Source: Baylisascaris procyonis
Taxonomy: Eukaryota > Nematoda > Chromadorea > Rhabditida > Ascarididae
Length of the DNA: 64,000 bases
Direction of reading: 5' to 3'
NCBI GenBank assembly: GCA_037389465.1
Contig: JAZARR010000153.1
Location: forward strand, 3,023,001 to 3,087,000
Positions 13,419 through 24,680 of the stretch are shown here, piece after piece (positions within the stretch are counted from its first letter, which is position 1; each line of letters starts with the position of its first letter). The position numbers were made by a program, and so were the translations under genes. The notes below the pieces were generated by a model. It saw only the letters and a program-made list of their open reading frames with translations, was not told the origin of the DNA and did no database searches.

Positions 13419-16400
13419 GCATATGGCATATACCACATAGCAATTTGTTTTCAATAAATCAAAGCCTCTCTTGTGCTGCGGGTATCGTTTCTATCTTATG
13501 TGCATTTATCGTTAAGTGACACCCACAAACGGTATGGCGCCAGTTTGTCGAACAGTTTTTTTTTTGTTCAAATGTTTACGAAGAAATTTTGTTGACAGTT
13601 TGTTCTGTTCGACATGATTGATAGACGGATGATGTGTTGAAAAAAGTTGGTGATGGTGTAAAAACACTCTTACTCACTATACGGTATGATGGACTTAAGC
13701 ACAAAGTTCTATAAGTTTCAGTTTCTGCTCTATCAAGCTATCGAAAGATGCACACTTAGAACTACCTTAAATAGCAAATGCAGTGTGTGTTTTTCAGAAA
13801 GTTGAATGTGCAAAAAAATATTGCTCGGACAATCTCTAAATGCTGAAATATACGAATTTCCTCGGTGAATCCAACAAAATACCAGTTCGTAAAGACAACA
13901 GATTTCATCATTTTCATATGCAAAGACCGGAAAATTCGCAAATGAAATTTTGGCGGCGATCTAAACGATCGTAAAGAGGATCACGCAGCCGAAGTAAAAC
14001 CACCCTCTTTTATTGTTCGGTGCTCCAAAGGATGAATTTCTGCATTATCTCATTTGTCAACCTAGCACTTTCGAGACCAACTACGTAAGAAAACAGATGA
14101 GGAGAAGGGACTAAAATCCCCTTGTCTGGCATCGACAAGCACCCCATTCGAATTCTCACGCTGAGCAATTTCTTGTTTTGAAATTTGACAGTCATATATG
14201 GAAATAGTGGCTGATGCGGCGATGGGGCCAATAATTATTCCAGAAATTGATCTCTCGAGCCAGCAGTGACCGAAAGAGAGCACCGTATAAGCTGCAAGCT
14301 GATCCAAAGCACCATCAGGGCGACTTTTCGATTTTTATGCAATGAGCATATTTTGCTAAATACTTTTTTCTCGGCTAGATTCAAGCTTGTCAATTCCAGT
14401 AATGAGTGAAATTGGATGGAAGAGGTTGTAAAAATTCTTTATTAGGAAGAAAAAAAAATACTCTGTTTTCTAAAATAGAACATAAAATTAGTCGCATCTA
14501 CCCTCTTGAAATTGAAAGTTGCAAGTAAGCGAATAAATAGGTGGACAAATGAGATCATTGTTAAGTGTCATCTACAAAGCCAAAAAAAAAACATGAAAAA
14601 CTAAGAGAATATTAAGGATTTGCTAATCTTGTAGCAGTAGAAAATTGTAGCAAAGCTGAGCTTTCCTGCCATATTTTCGTGAGTAACGAACGATATGAAA
14701 GGAAGGATTTCACACTCCCCCCCCCTCCTCTACGCCCGAATATCACCATGATATTTTGCTGACCTATTTGAAGTTCTATTATCGTTTCATTTTTCATATC
14801 ATCCTTCCTAAGTGGAAGGATAGATAAATCGAATATGCAAATTTCATCAGCACTATTCATTTGAGATAAACTAGAATAATCAAGATTGAAAAGAAATAAA
14901 TAGAAACAAACTATTCTCTATACTCTTCAAATGAATATCACAATAATAAGAGTAAAATATCGCATATCTGCTCCTTTCTAAGTGCTAATGCGCTATTTAC
15001 AATCATCTGCCAATGTGACGCCATTTTTTGTTTACAATATTATTGATGATTAGAGAATTGAGTGTCATATTTATATGCTTGTCGTATAAGCTGACAATTC
15101 ATTGTATAAGATTGACAGAGTGTGTAAACAATCACAATGAAAGGGTATAGCCATAAACACTTAAATATTACTTATCAATTTTCATAGATTATATGCATCA
15201 TCCGCATCGAAATGCCAACATTTGTAGATGGATGTCTACAAGGCCATTTTTTAAATCACTCAAAACATGATGCAATCGAGTGACCAGTTTAAGTAGTCTA
15301 TAAGGGCAACTAATAAGGCAGTAGTTATGACTCATAACAGTATAATAGTTTAAAGTATCTATCGTTCTTTATAAGGCTGCTCATACTATAAGACCAGATT
15401 CTTTAATGAAAAACGATGGTGAATCATTATTCACCTGATATGAACTGAATTTCTTGTTAGTCGTTCATATAGACTTGCATCAATAGTGACACCACAAAAC
15501 GATAGTCTTCCATCGACATTCACCTGTTTCAGACTCTCACTGAGAGTATCCAAGAAGAAAAGAGACATCTCATGCTCGCCTTAAACATGTATCCGAATAA
15601 AGAAAGCATGACGTAAGAGAAGAATTGAAAACTACTAATAATCTTCATTACAAGAACTGCTTAAATATTTCACTCCCTTATTATTTGCCTTCTCGTCGGT
15701 TGAAATGAAAAAGGAAAATTTTTGAGAAATTTAAACAACACTGCAATACATCTTCTTTGATTGGCAGTAAGCATGATCACATTTGGTAGTATTAAAGTGA
15801 TCCAATTACTTTCAATCGTCTACTTTATTAATAAATTCGCCTGTCGCCTATGCTCTTTGAAACCTCTTAAGTTACTGTATAGATTTCATATTTACATATT
15901 GCATAGGACATATTTTTAATTCGTTTGCCAGACATGAATAAGTATTATAAGGGAAGTAAAAGAGTTGAATAAAGCAATTCAAATAAATACGGTATTGCTC
16001 GCGATATGCACAAAAGTGCAACTATTACCCTATGATAGTAAAACTGAAGTTTTATGAGCGAAAAATTTTCAATCTTATCTTGAAAATCTAAATTGCTTCA
16101 GCTGGACTCCATTGTGTCAATAGAACATTTACTTGTGGTTGATTCACTTCTAAAAATCAACTTGAATTGTTATAAAGTAACTTTCTAATTTGTTAAAATA
16201 TATAAATTACAGAAATTAAAGTAAATCGAAAAACGAACCAATAGTGAAATTACTAAAAAAACGCCCAAAAAAGAACGAAAAAATATAAATGAAGAAGACA
16301 TCACAGTTGATCAACAAAGCGTATCATCATACCCTTACGTGCGTCCTATAGAATAAGCAAATTTTCAACAATTAACTAACCACCGTTTAGATCCTCTTCC

Positions 16401-17479
16401 TCGTTGAACTCTTTCCATTTTGAGATCAACGTTTTATTTGGAGTGGCACATCGACGTGAGAATGTAATATTAAGACGACGTCGTGAATTGAATGCATTTC
16501 GACGTGAAATTGGCTGTAATCTACCGAATGGTCGAGAGCGGTTGTCTAGAAGGCCCATTTTAATGCTGAAAGATCAATTTATGCTCAGTAGACACATCTG
16601 TTAAGATAATATGCTTATTTGCAAATGTTCAGTAAAGTCTTAACGCTCTACTTTTCCGCATTTAGCTCACAAAAAATTCAACGTTTCTGCACGTTTATCT
16701 CAAAAACTATGACGCTATCTATGCTTGTACACTACAATGCGTACTATGAGCAATAAAATTGGGACATTTTTTTGATGTTTCAATGTGTTGTTTATTAGGC
16801 TTCTGATATGACGACGACTCAAAGAAGCATCCATCACAGAGATAAAAATGGGAAAACGAGTTTGCTTGGGAGAATTAAATTACTTGTCAAGTTTAGTCAT
16901 TTATAAAGGTATATAGCTTAGTAGAATGCCGCTTAACTACTGCGGCAAGATTTCTGGCTCGATTCCATTCTTAGCTTTCCGTTTGTGAGGCTTGAGGGCA
17001 TGAACTCCTAAAGCTCCGCAGTGGCTGCCCAATTCGATAGCCGGAGTGGAGTTTTAATGGTGAAAGGAAAATAAAGCTGTAATAGGCAAATGAAAAATGA
17101 TTCTTTCGCATTGGTTAAAGTGTACTTAAGAAATTTCCGCAAATGCTGGTAATAATATTTTTTAACCACCTGAAATGAGGTTTTTTACTGACACTGTGAC
17201 TGACGATATATAGGTTAACGTCTAGATTAATCTGCATCCTCACCTCATCTCAGAGACACTTGGCCTACTGAGATAATGCGCATTGCGTCGAAGAACTTTC
17301 CGTAGTCGTTTGCTAACTTGATGGGATCGCAGCACATCTTTGTAAGCAAGATGATCAAAAATTGCTCGAATTAAATTTTCAGGCAAATCGGATAATAAAC
17401 AAGGATGTTGCACATTTGTTGTGTCGATCATATTCATCGCTGTTGATGTCGATGCAATATTACATACCGTTGAATTCAT
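10725..17479 (-). CDS. F-box domain protein, four exons
   Basis: Joining 17479-17244, 12620-12482, 12101-11919 and 11027-10725 on the minus strand gives one open frame of 286 codons plus TGA. An F-box is visible at residues 28-68 (LLSDLPENLIRAIFDHL, then a VLRSHQVSKRLRKVL segment), so the product probably recruits a substrate to an SCF-type ubiquitin ligase through a Skp1-like partner. That role is family knowledge. The remaining 220 residues are leucine-rich with regularly placed hydrophobic patches, like the C-terminal substrate-binding part of nematode F-box proteins, but I cannot name the subfamily. All three junctions keep phase and use gtgagg, gtgagt and gtaagt donors with T-rich acceptors. 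The start sits six bases behind an aatttcag acceptor, suggesting spliced-leader addition. An additional small exon inside the 4.6 kb first intron cannot be excluded. Confidence 0.8.
11919..12101 (-). CDS. F-box gene exon 3
   Basis: The exon is exactly 61 open codons between an attttag acceptor and a gtaagt donor, both in phase 0. Conserved-looking patches include GGLTDRTLNRWATQEYLPTR followed by FHSVCANFTLNGVLTLIN. This spacing of a Leu/Trp-rich turn and a following strand resembles the post-F-box repeats of nematode F-box proteins. That resemblance is a judgement from pattern, not from a search. Confidence 0.75.
12149..12168. promoter_or_regulatory. Tandem heat-shock-element-like motif
   Basis: TTCTAGAA occurs twice with a two-base spacer, giving four contiguous pentamers in alternating orientation (nTTCn nGAAn nTTCn nGAAn). 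This is the textbook HSF1 binding array. It lies in the second intron of the F-box gene. Function is inferred only from the motif; AT-rich DNA can produce it by chance. Confidence 0.35.
12482..12620 (-). CDS. F-box gene exon 2
   Basis: An ideal gttttcag acceptor precedes a 139-base exon that ends at a perfect gtgagt donor (12481-12476). Its first base completes the AG left by exon 1 to a serine codon, and the next 46 codons are open. The peptide is helical and leucine-rich (KARDLVFTLCRFHLGTEQF and onward), ending in an acidic FDDDILNDY stretch. Confidence 0.75.
12954..13121 (+). CDS. Putative small gene inside F-box intron 1
   Basis: A strong ataattttcag acceptor (12952-12953) is followed 15 bases later by an ATG (12969) that opens 50 codons to TAG. 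Upstream of the acceptor the same frame stays open to 12855. Codon position 1 is unusually purine-rich (about two in three) and G-rich, as in real coding sequence. The peptide has a basic start, two nearby cysteines (KMCVCEV), and an acidic DAIDKDVDKES tail. No domain is recognised. It runs antisense to the F-box transcript. The TAG is followed by gtgaat, so the exon could also continue by splicing. Confidence 0.3.
   Translation, partial: RIETSMHIVKKFKMCVCEVSGQPTEQQWFPTYHINMNDAIDKDVDKESLKLSCAA
13388..13413. repeat. (TA)n microsatellite
   Basis: About 13 uninterrupted TA units within intron 1 of the F-box gene. Confidence 0.9.
14062..14307 (-). CDS. Putative exon inside F-box intron 1
   Basis: About 82 codons are open, and the first 67 have G at codon position 1 in roughly 37 percent of cases against about 18 percent at positions 2 and 3, a coding-like bias. 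The peptide contains a hydrophobic run (SISGIIIGPIAASATISIY). No ATG precedes it in frame. Acceptors near it are weak (aatcgaaaag or gatcagcttgcag) and a gtgaga donor lies inside. It could be an alternative F-box exon, since one acceptor keeps phase with exon 1, or a separate nested gene. Confidence 0.28.
   Translation of the reverse strand: MDQLAAYTVLSFGHCWLERSISGIIIGPIAASATISIYDCQISKQEIAQRENSNGVLVDARQGDFSPFSSSVFLRSWSRKC
16376..16558 (-). CDS. Putative small basic protein gene inside F-box intron 1
   Basis: A gatctttcag acceptor ends at 16566, seven bases before an ATG at 16558 that opens 60 codons to TAG. The arrangement matches a trans-spliced monoexonic gene. The product would be arginine-rich (clusters such as RRNAFNSRRR) with an acidic end (EFNEEEDLNGG). 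No family is recognised. The opposite strand is also open here, and codon statistics do not separate the two, so the call rests on the acceptor and start. Confidence 0.27.
   Translation of the reverse strand: MGLLDNRSRPFGRLQPISRRNAFNSRRRLNITFSRRCATPNKTLISKWKEFNEEEDLNGG
17244..17479 (-). CDS. F-box gene exon 1 (F-box domain)
   Basis: This exon holds the start codon (17479-17477) and the complete F-box. It ends with two bases of a codon (AG) before a gtgagg donor at 17243. The reading frame reaches a stop just past the donor, so splicing is needed to continue. The N-terminal 27 residues are rich in Ser, Thr and Asn and look disordered. Confidence 0.85.
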
Positions 17480-17485
17480 TCTTTA

Positions 17486-17491
17486 CTGAAA
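17486..17491 (-). promoter_or_regulatory. Probable spliced-leader acceptor of the F-box gene
   Basis: On the minus strand the sequence taatttcag ends at 17486, six bases before the start codon at 17479. An acceptor this close to an ATG, with no donor needed upstream, is the usual signature of nematode trans-splicing. A short cis-spliced 5' UTR intron would look the same. Confidence 0.5.
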
Positions 17492-17936
17492 TTAAATGGA
17501 TTTACCTTTCATAAAAGCAAAAAAATTAACAATAAATTAGCGTTCTGCTGACGTCGCAACGCAGTTGACACAAAATGATAAACCTTAGAACTTGAAATAA
17601 AACAATATCGATGCTAGGGAGATCTATGAGTTCAGAAAATTTCATGTCCGGATACAGGAAAGCCAAGTAGAAAATCATCTTAGCGGACTTTATGGACCGA
17701 TTGATAGTGAACTGGGGATTTTCAACTTCTAGAAGAAATTATTCGCGGTGTTTTCTATGCTCCCATATACCGAATTAGCAATACTACTTGAACGAATAAA
17801 TCATTCAGAATAGAACAAGAATGTCGACGCATGAAAATATCGATAGGGCGTTAAAAAACACGGTTAATGATTAAAATGCATAAATACACAACCACATGGA
17901 GACAAATTTTATTTGAAATCAAACCGGAAAGAACTG
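17489..17936. promoter_or_regulatory. Divergent intergenic interval, possible bidirectional promoter
   Basis: About 450 bases separate the F-box start region on the minus strand from the candidate plus-strand gene starting at 17937. No TATA box or obvious paired motif was identified. The call depends on the plus-strand gene being real. Confidence 0.25.
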
Positions 17937-18286
17937 ATGTCAACTGAAATATTCGATGAGAATGAATTGACACTGCCATACAAACGATCGGTTGATGGAA
18001 CAAACCTTTTACAGAATATGCGACTTTGGGAACAAATTAGAGAAATTAAACTCACTGGCAATTTAAACGGTAAACTTATTTACGAGTAGTCTATAATTAG
18101 ATATCAAAAATGCCTTTAATAATTATTAATGGAGAAGGTATATACAACTACACAAACAGCAACACGCATATGAACAGAGATGTGCATATATGTTTGCAAA
18201 GCTATCATCATACACATTTTTTAGAGAAATTTGAAGAATCTTTAAAATCTCCGAAGCGTATGTGGGAATTTCGACTCTATTTATGA
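17937..18286 (+). CDS. Putative two-exon small gene divergent to the F-box gene
   Basis: Exon 17937-18069 opens with ATG and 44 codons plus one base before a gtaaac donor. Exon 18225-18286 follows a strong acacattttttag acceptor, completes the split codon to Glu and runs 20 codons to TGA. Together they encode 64 residues, acidic at the start (MSTEIFDENELTLPYKRS) and charged throughout, without signal peptide or membrane segment. Position 1 is 61 percent purine. The frame is also open for 23 codons before the ATG, so an earlier exon is possible. No homology is recognised. Confidence 0.32.
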
Positions 18287-18635
18287 GCAAAGATCACTTT
18301 TGAAATCGAGAGTAAAAGTGTGAAAGTTATTTTATTAATAATTTGCGTTTAATTATCTTCAAAAATTTCTCGGCGATTAGAATAAATGAAAAATTGAATA
18401 ATTTGCTTCAATAAAATACCGAGATTTGATCACATTAAATGCATAGAGTTGAAAATCAACGTATCACGAAGTCTATATGAGTGTAAACACTAAACGTATC
18501 TTCTTTGAGAAGAGACATATGTTACTTGATATATCCATATCAATCATTTATGTGGCTGTTGCCTTAAGATCGTTAACGAATCGGTCATTTCCCTTCATAC
18601 TACCCATATAGCCAAACGTTTTGGCAAATTTTTAT

Positions 18636-18678
18636 TAGTAAAGCATTGTAAAACATACAGTTTTGCAATGCTTTACTA
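18636..18678. repeat. Inverted repeat, 19-bp stem, 5-base loop
   Basis: tagtaaagcattgtaaaac (18636-18654) pairs with gttttgcaatgctttacta (18660-18678) with a single G-U pair. It lies between the two candidate genes at 17937-18286 and 18836-19524 and could be a structured 3' end or a small palindromic element remnant. Confidence 0.6.
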
Positions 18679-18835
18679 TGCAACCCCAACATTTTTGGTA
18701 GTTCATTATTTTCTAATGATAGAGTGACGAAGCAATGAAGCATCCAATATGTTCAAAAATCTATTGTAATTCATTGCCTAAAGAATACATAAGCAACGTT
18801 TCCTATCTTTATTTTATAGCTACACTTAAAAGACC

Positions 18836-19524
18836 ATGAAAATCGCATACGATGCTTATCATCAGCTAATATTCTTTAAAGTTTCAAGCCCTTTACTTTC
18901 GGGTGAACTACAAATTTCATAAAACATAGCCAATGTGGTTTTCTAAATCCGTATCGTCTAAATCCGCAATCCAAACTTTCGGTCGGTCAGCTGCTTCACA
19001 CCTCTAATTGGGATGTGCAAGCTGGAAATGTGAGCCGCATAGCAATGGAATGAAGCTGGCCAACATAAAAGTCACCTTTTGTAGGCTTTGTTTTTAATCG
19101 TTTTGCATGTCACGTAGTTTTAGCGCCATTTCAAGTCAACATGTCAATCTAGGGCATTTTTACTGATTGAAAACCATGATGAACTAATAAACAACTTGTT
19201 TGCCCACTTCTTGCATGCTGCACATACTTCCATAAGCTCTATATCACTAGGTATGTATACGGTAAGCGTTAATAATTTCAAAGTTTTGTTGCAAATTCTA
19301 TGCTAAATTTCCAAAAGAAAGCTTAATTTTTTGCAAACAAATACGAAGAGGAAAAATTCTTGAAGTTCTTGAAGGAATCGATATGCGTATTTGCAGAAAA
19401 AAATTGCAGTTCAAGTAATAATTGCAGTCAACTTTCGGCAGTAAAAAATTCTTTCGGAATTTGGTATCCCTCGAACAAATGCGCTGAGTTCATCTATTCA
19501 ATTAAGGTTGGAAATGCTGAATAG
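18836..19524 (+). CDS. Putative four-exon small gene
   Basis: The ATG at 18836 lies 16 bases behind a tattttatag acceptor. A phase-consistent model is 18836-18880, 18991-19029, 19124-19250 and 19397-19524, giving 112 residues. The best parts are the third exon (gtagttttag acceptor, 42 codons, gtatgt donor) and the fourth (gcgtatttgcag acceptor, ends TAG), whose phases agree. The first donor (gtttca) is weak and the second exon could start earlier. The last exon carries four cysteines. No family is recognised. Several alternatives for the first two exons exist. Confidence 0.27.
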
Positions 19525-22500
19525 CCTTATGAATACTTGTTCTAAGAAGTATCTCAAAAAAGAGGATTCATAGCCAAATAGAGGAAATCCTGCAAATTTG
19601 AACGGATAGAAGTATGTGCATAAAATACAGCATAAATATGTCACATACACATATAAATACACCTACACAAACACCAATGTACAAGGCACAAATAAAAACA
19701 CATGTACATAAATGACTTAACATCATAAGCACTCTTTTTTATACGTCAAATATTTCAAAAAAACTAACAAATAACAATTGGGGATAATGTTAGATTGCAA
19801 TGTGGCTAAATATAGCACATTTCATTACAAATGAACAAAAATAATGCTCATCTCTATGTAGACATCGGAAAATTTCTCGAAAAAACGCATATTTTCAAGA
19901 TAAGGCAACTCCTACAAGCACTGTATTTGAGGCAACCGATTCCATTTTTCAGTAAAGAGACTCTCTAGGCGAAAAAGACAAGCATTTTACTGTATACAAT
20001 AGCCGATGAGAATTTATTGTGATAGGAAGAATTGAATGCTGAAATATTTTGCATTATTTTACAACACTATAATATAATTAAGTGTAAATAGTTTTGATTA
20101 TAGAGAAGGAAAAAAGAGATCAATATTGCTATTCGTTTTGCACCGTTTATAACTTTTTCGTTTTTAAAACCACACTGCATAGATATTTTAAAAGAATCCT
20201 TCTGCAATTTACATGAAAGTTTCCTAGAAATGAAGTAGTTAGTATTTAAAAGAGTAAAATATTTGCAATGCCGATTTCTTTAGTCAAATTTAAAACGCGT
20301 TGCTTAGGATTACTGTTTAATAGAGTAATAATAGTAGAATGAATTAATACTGCCTCACAATCGCACTCTTCAATGACAAGCTATTAAAAACCTTTTCAGT
20401 TCAAAGAAATAAAGGACTGATAAACTGTGTAATAGTACAATATATCAATACATGAATAGCGTCGATCAAAACCATTTTGTTAAATTCAATAATCTATAAT
20501 TTGATCTATGCTAAACGATTTCCTAGTTTATCTATTCCTCTTTCTCCTCTGACCTCAAACATTGTAACGAAGAAAATGGCACAAAATTTTCATTAAATCT
20601 CAAGGTCACCTTTGGAATAATAATGGATCCATCTTATTCAAAACGCCTTTTCATCGCAACTCTAAAGGCAAATGACATTCGAAATTTCTGATATCCCGTG
20701 GGGCGTTTGTGCGGAATCTTGGAAATATATCATAAAAAGTTGAATAAAGAGAGAATAATTCAACGAAATTACTCAAAAACTTTAACTTATCCTAAGTGAT
20801 GCTTAGAAACTTGAAAGAGGAAATTATGAGCAATATAGAACGGTTACTGAAAATTTCCTTAAAAATTGTTTAAGAATTTTGTTGAAAAGAACACCAATGC
20901 TTCATAAAAGTAAAAATTTGATAGCTATATAATAATATCAATGAAATTTTGGTTCTCTGCGATTTAGAAACTATTCTATTTGATTGCATATCATTGAAAG
21001 TTTTGCTTTTTTTTGAAAAAAATATCTCGGAATTTACAAATGAAGCAAAGTGGAAGGACATTTGCTTTCATCTTCTTTATGAATATATTTCAAATTGATC
21101 CTTCCAAAAATTGATGAATCCATTTGAAGGCTCGTGATTCCGATTAATCTCAAAGCAAAGTTTTTGGGCACAAAATTTACAATGAAAATTAAGTTGTTTC
21201 TAAATTCAAACTGTTAAGCAAATAAAGCATATATATGCAGATACTTATGCAAAACAAGGATAGCATCACGGTGACCTTTGCAAATACAAATTTGCATTGT
21301 TGTATAAGAACAAACAGGAATTGTTTCAGTTGAAAATTTCCCATCTAGGAAACCCAACAATTTCGCAAATGAAAAAAAAGGAACTTTTAGTTTAATCAAA
21401 TGGGAATGAGTCATAGAACGGTTTAATTGTCAAGGCGGAAGTGGGGATTTCGCATACGGCAACTCGAACCATTCGCCCGAAAATATTCGCGCATAAAAAC
21501 AACCGTAAAAGTGAGGTTGTGTTTGTTCCACGCATTGATATCGATCTTTGGGCATTCAATCGCATCGAGATAACCACGAATGACATATAAAAATCATGAA
21601 ATCGGATGCCGCATCTCGAATTTTAAATATGCGATAGCCAAAAATAAGAAAAATAATACAGCTATTATATCGACAATAGTAGAGCAATGCCAGAAAACAT
21701 TTCCTATTTTCTTTACGAAGATAAATGAAAAGATGAAGCATCAAGTCTGAAGGGCTATTTCGAAGATGCCGCTAATACTTTAAAAAGTATTTCTATACCT
21801 TTTTTATATTAAAAAAATTAAATCAAATAGAATTAAACAACAGGTAGATGAAGATGCACAGCTAATTCTTGTGTTCGATTACTAATGCAGAGAGTTTCGA
21901 AACCATTCGTTGAAATCATTGTGCTTTTGGCACATTCTTGGTTGAAAAATTACGAACGCTCCAACGAAGTATGATCTAAATGAAGTCAATTGCTCTTAGA
22001 AAAACTTTTGAACATAGAAAGATCATGACTAGCAAATATGCTTCATATAAGAAAGTGTTCTCAAAAAGCGTATATACCTATGCGCAGTGTTTTTACAAAT
22101 GGCACCAAATTTTGAAACCTTCATGCAACTTGCTTGTAATAGGATTCCGTTGTACCAGATATCCTTAGATAAGAGTCGAATTATGCCTATCATTTCTTTC
22201 CTTACGTTTACCCCAATTTCACTCTGGCAGTTGAAGAAAGAGAAGTTGGCGTTAATTCCACCACTTATTCGCTCCTAACGCGTATGAAATTTCATGGCAG
22301 AGTTACAGATAATTAAAGTCAATATTTTGTATTAATTCTGTGCATTAGACTAAGGGATTTTTTACACAAATTTTAGCAAAAAGGCGGCTATGAAGGTGAA
22401 GCAATTTGGTTATAGCGCAAAATTTCCGATAGAAGCGCGATGTTATTTTACAGATCATAAAAACGGTAAATATATTCTTGCAAAAATTTAATTTCAAAGT

Positions 22501-24022
22501 AATATGATATGCCAAATGATCTTAAGTGATCCTTATTATTCATTGAGGAGCATGTATCAGATATAGATGAAGGCATTTATAGAAATTCAAGCAACAATTT
22601 ACGAGGAAATCAATAACAAGGTGAGCCGAATTATATTGACGGTTGGAAAGCTTCAAATGAATAGCAAATGAAGCATCTTCACTAAAATGCTGCTATCGTT
22701 CAATTGGCACAAACCTACGAATACGTGCATCAGAATGGATGCGATGCATCGTGATCGACATTTAGTTATCACTGATATTGGCAAGAGGTGTTGCTGTACG
22801 CATCTAAAAAATCAAATGAGATGAACAGTTGTAAAGGATTGGCACTAAGGATATGACATAAGTTTAGAGGAGTGCTGCTTAGAAAATTCAATTCATAAAA
22901 TTTCAAGAAAAACATTTTAAAAAAATCTCTAAAATTATTCAACGGCGGGAACGAAAATATCAATCCTACATTCACACATAAAAAAAAGTGAAAAAATCGA
23001 GTAACACTGAGATATATAAACTGTAGAACTTTAATAAATAATTCATCAAAAAAATTTTTTATCTTTATTTTTACGCTTAAAAATTCATCAAAAATTCTTT
23101 CAAAAATCATCGCCTAAAGAAATAAAATTGAGTTAATTGTAATTTTTATGAGAGAATTTTTGTAAATTCCTATTGAATCATACAAGACATAAAATGCTGC
23201 AGATTTGTTGATGCATTTAAAATACAAACGATTCGCCCACCCAAAAATGAATTTAATGTCAATCACACTATCACGTCAACAATTCTCAAGCAAACGCCAA
23301 CAAATGACTGATTGCAAAATCAAAATCGTTAAATGTTTTACGTAATCAAAATGATAGACGATTTGCAATTGACAGTTCTGGCTAAACGCCAAAAAAACTA
23401 CTATTTTAATTGGTGATTTAATTGAGCAATATTGATATGCAAATTTTAAAGTGAGCTAATGATTTGCAAAAAAAAAAAAAAAAATGAATTGTTAGAATTT
23501 ACGAAAATCCAGTAAAACTTGTAGAATGGAGAAAGCTTATCAACTATTACAATATGCTCTACCCACTCTTGCCTACGAATAAACATTTCTACAATACATT
23601 CGAAAAGAGCCAAAGGGACAGTACTGTTTGAATTGTTTTATGCAGAAGTATCCTAAGTTTCATAAGCATGCAAGTTATATATAAGTTGAAGGGTCCTGAA
23701 AGGTAAACTTGCGATTTTCAGGATCATTGAAAAAAGTTGATGCACATGAAGGAGAGCCACACATCGAAGTTCGGCTATGTGACAAGTTGATCAAAGGATG
23801 CGTAAATGCAAATCGCTTATTCCATGATAATAGGCAAAAATGAAGGCATTTTAACAGTGCTGGAAAACGCCCAGGCTGAAGTGATTACATATCTTATAAA
23901 GCATAATTGGAGACATAACATTTTTTTCGCACTATGAAAGCAAATGAAGAGGTTATGACGCAAGAAGGCTTAAAGCATACTCGCAAGCAAAATGTTTGAG
24001 GAGACGTTACTGTTGTTGATAT
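19525..24022. other. Intergenic, AT-rich
   Basis: No exon, RNA gene or repeat family was supported. A 113-codon minus-strand frame at 22769-23110 is Phe/Leu/Lys-rich, has no acceptor and is within chance expectation. Confidence 0.5.
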
Positions 24023-24505
24023 CTAAATATCGATGATAATAGTTTGCGCCATCGCAAAAAACGTTTGTATCAAGGAGTGTGAAGAGCTTACAGATATTGG
24101 ACAATTTGGAATGCTGCGACTTGCTGCATGCGACATTTGCGCCGCACAAATGTGAACCAAATTGCCAACAGTGTCGTGATTTGTGCACCTAAGTGCTCGA
24201 GCAGATCGTACCGACGTAGTCAACGAGCAAGATTGAGCTGTGGAGCTGACACTAGGCGACAGTCGTTCGCAGAAAGTTTGACAGCTGATTTAGCAGGGCT
24301 ATCAGCGCCAATCAGATGTCAAATTCAGGACTCGGAAGCTCACCAAGACGTACGTGTCAAAAACACACCGCATGTAGCGCCCCAAACGCACCCGACAGCT
24401 CTGACGGCCATTGAACTCACTAGATTCACCCTCCAACCACTCCCGCAGTCCAGTGCTGCATTCATTTCATATGATGGAATGCACCGCTTCAAATGCCTTT
24501 TATAA
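24023..24505. other. GC-rich block open on both strands
   Basis: This 480-base block is clearly richer in GC than its flanks and is followed by an AT minisatellite. The plus strand is open for 125 codons from 24128. On the minus strand a small ATG exon with a gtgagc donor near 24347 can be joined in phase to an acceptor near 24290 and on to TAG at 24023, giving a Cys/Ser-rich product with a hydrophobic start. Codon statistics are neutral on both strands, so the coding strand, if any, is undecided. Confidence 0.22.
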
Positions 24506-24519
24506 CAAAAGGATTTTGT

Positions 24520-24680
24520 TATAAATTATTATATTAATATATATTAATGTTATATATTAATATATTAATATATTAATATATAAGTATATTAATATATAAA
24601 TATATAAATATATAAATATATAAATATATAGACATAAACATAAATATAAATAAACAAATAAATAAATAAATAAATATTCG
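24520..24680. repeat. AT-only minisatellite
   Basis: Degenerate tandem units of the tatattaa, tataaata and ataaataa type, directly right of the GC-rich block at 24 kb. The abrupt change from GC-rich to pure AT is notable. Confidence 0.85.
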
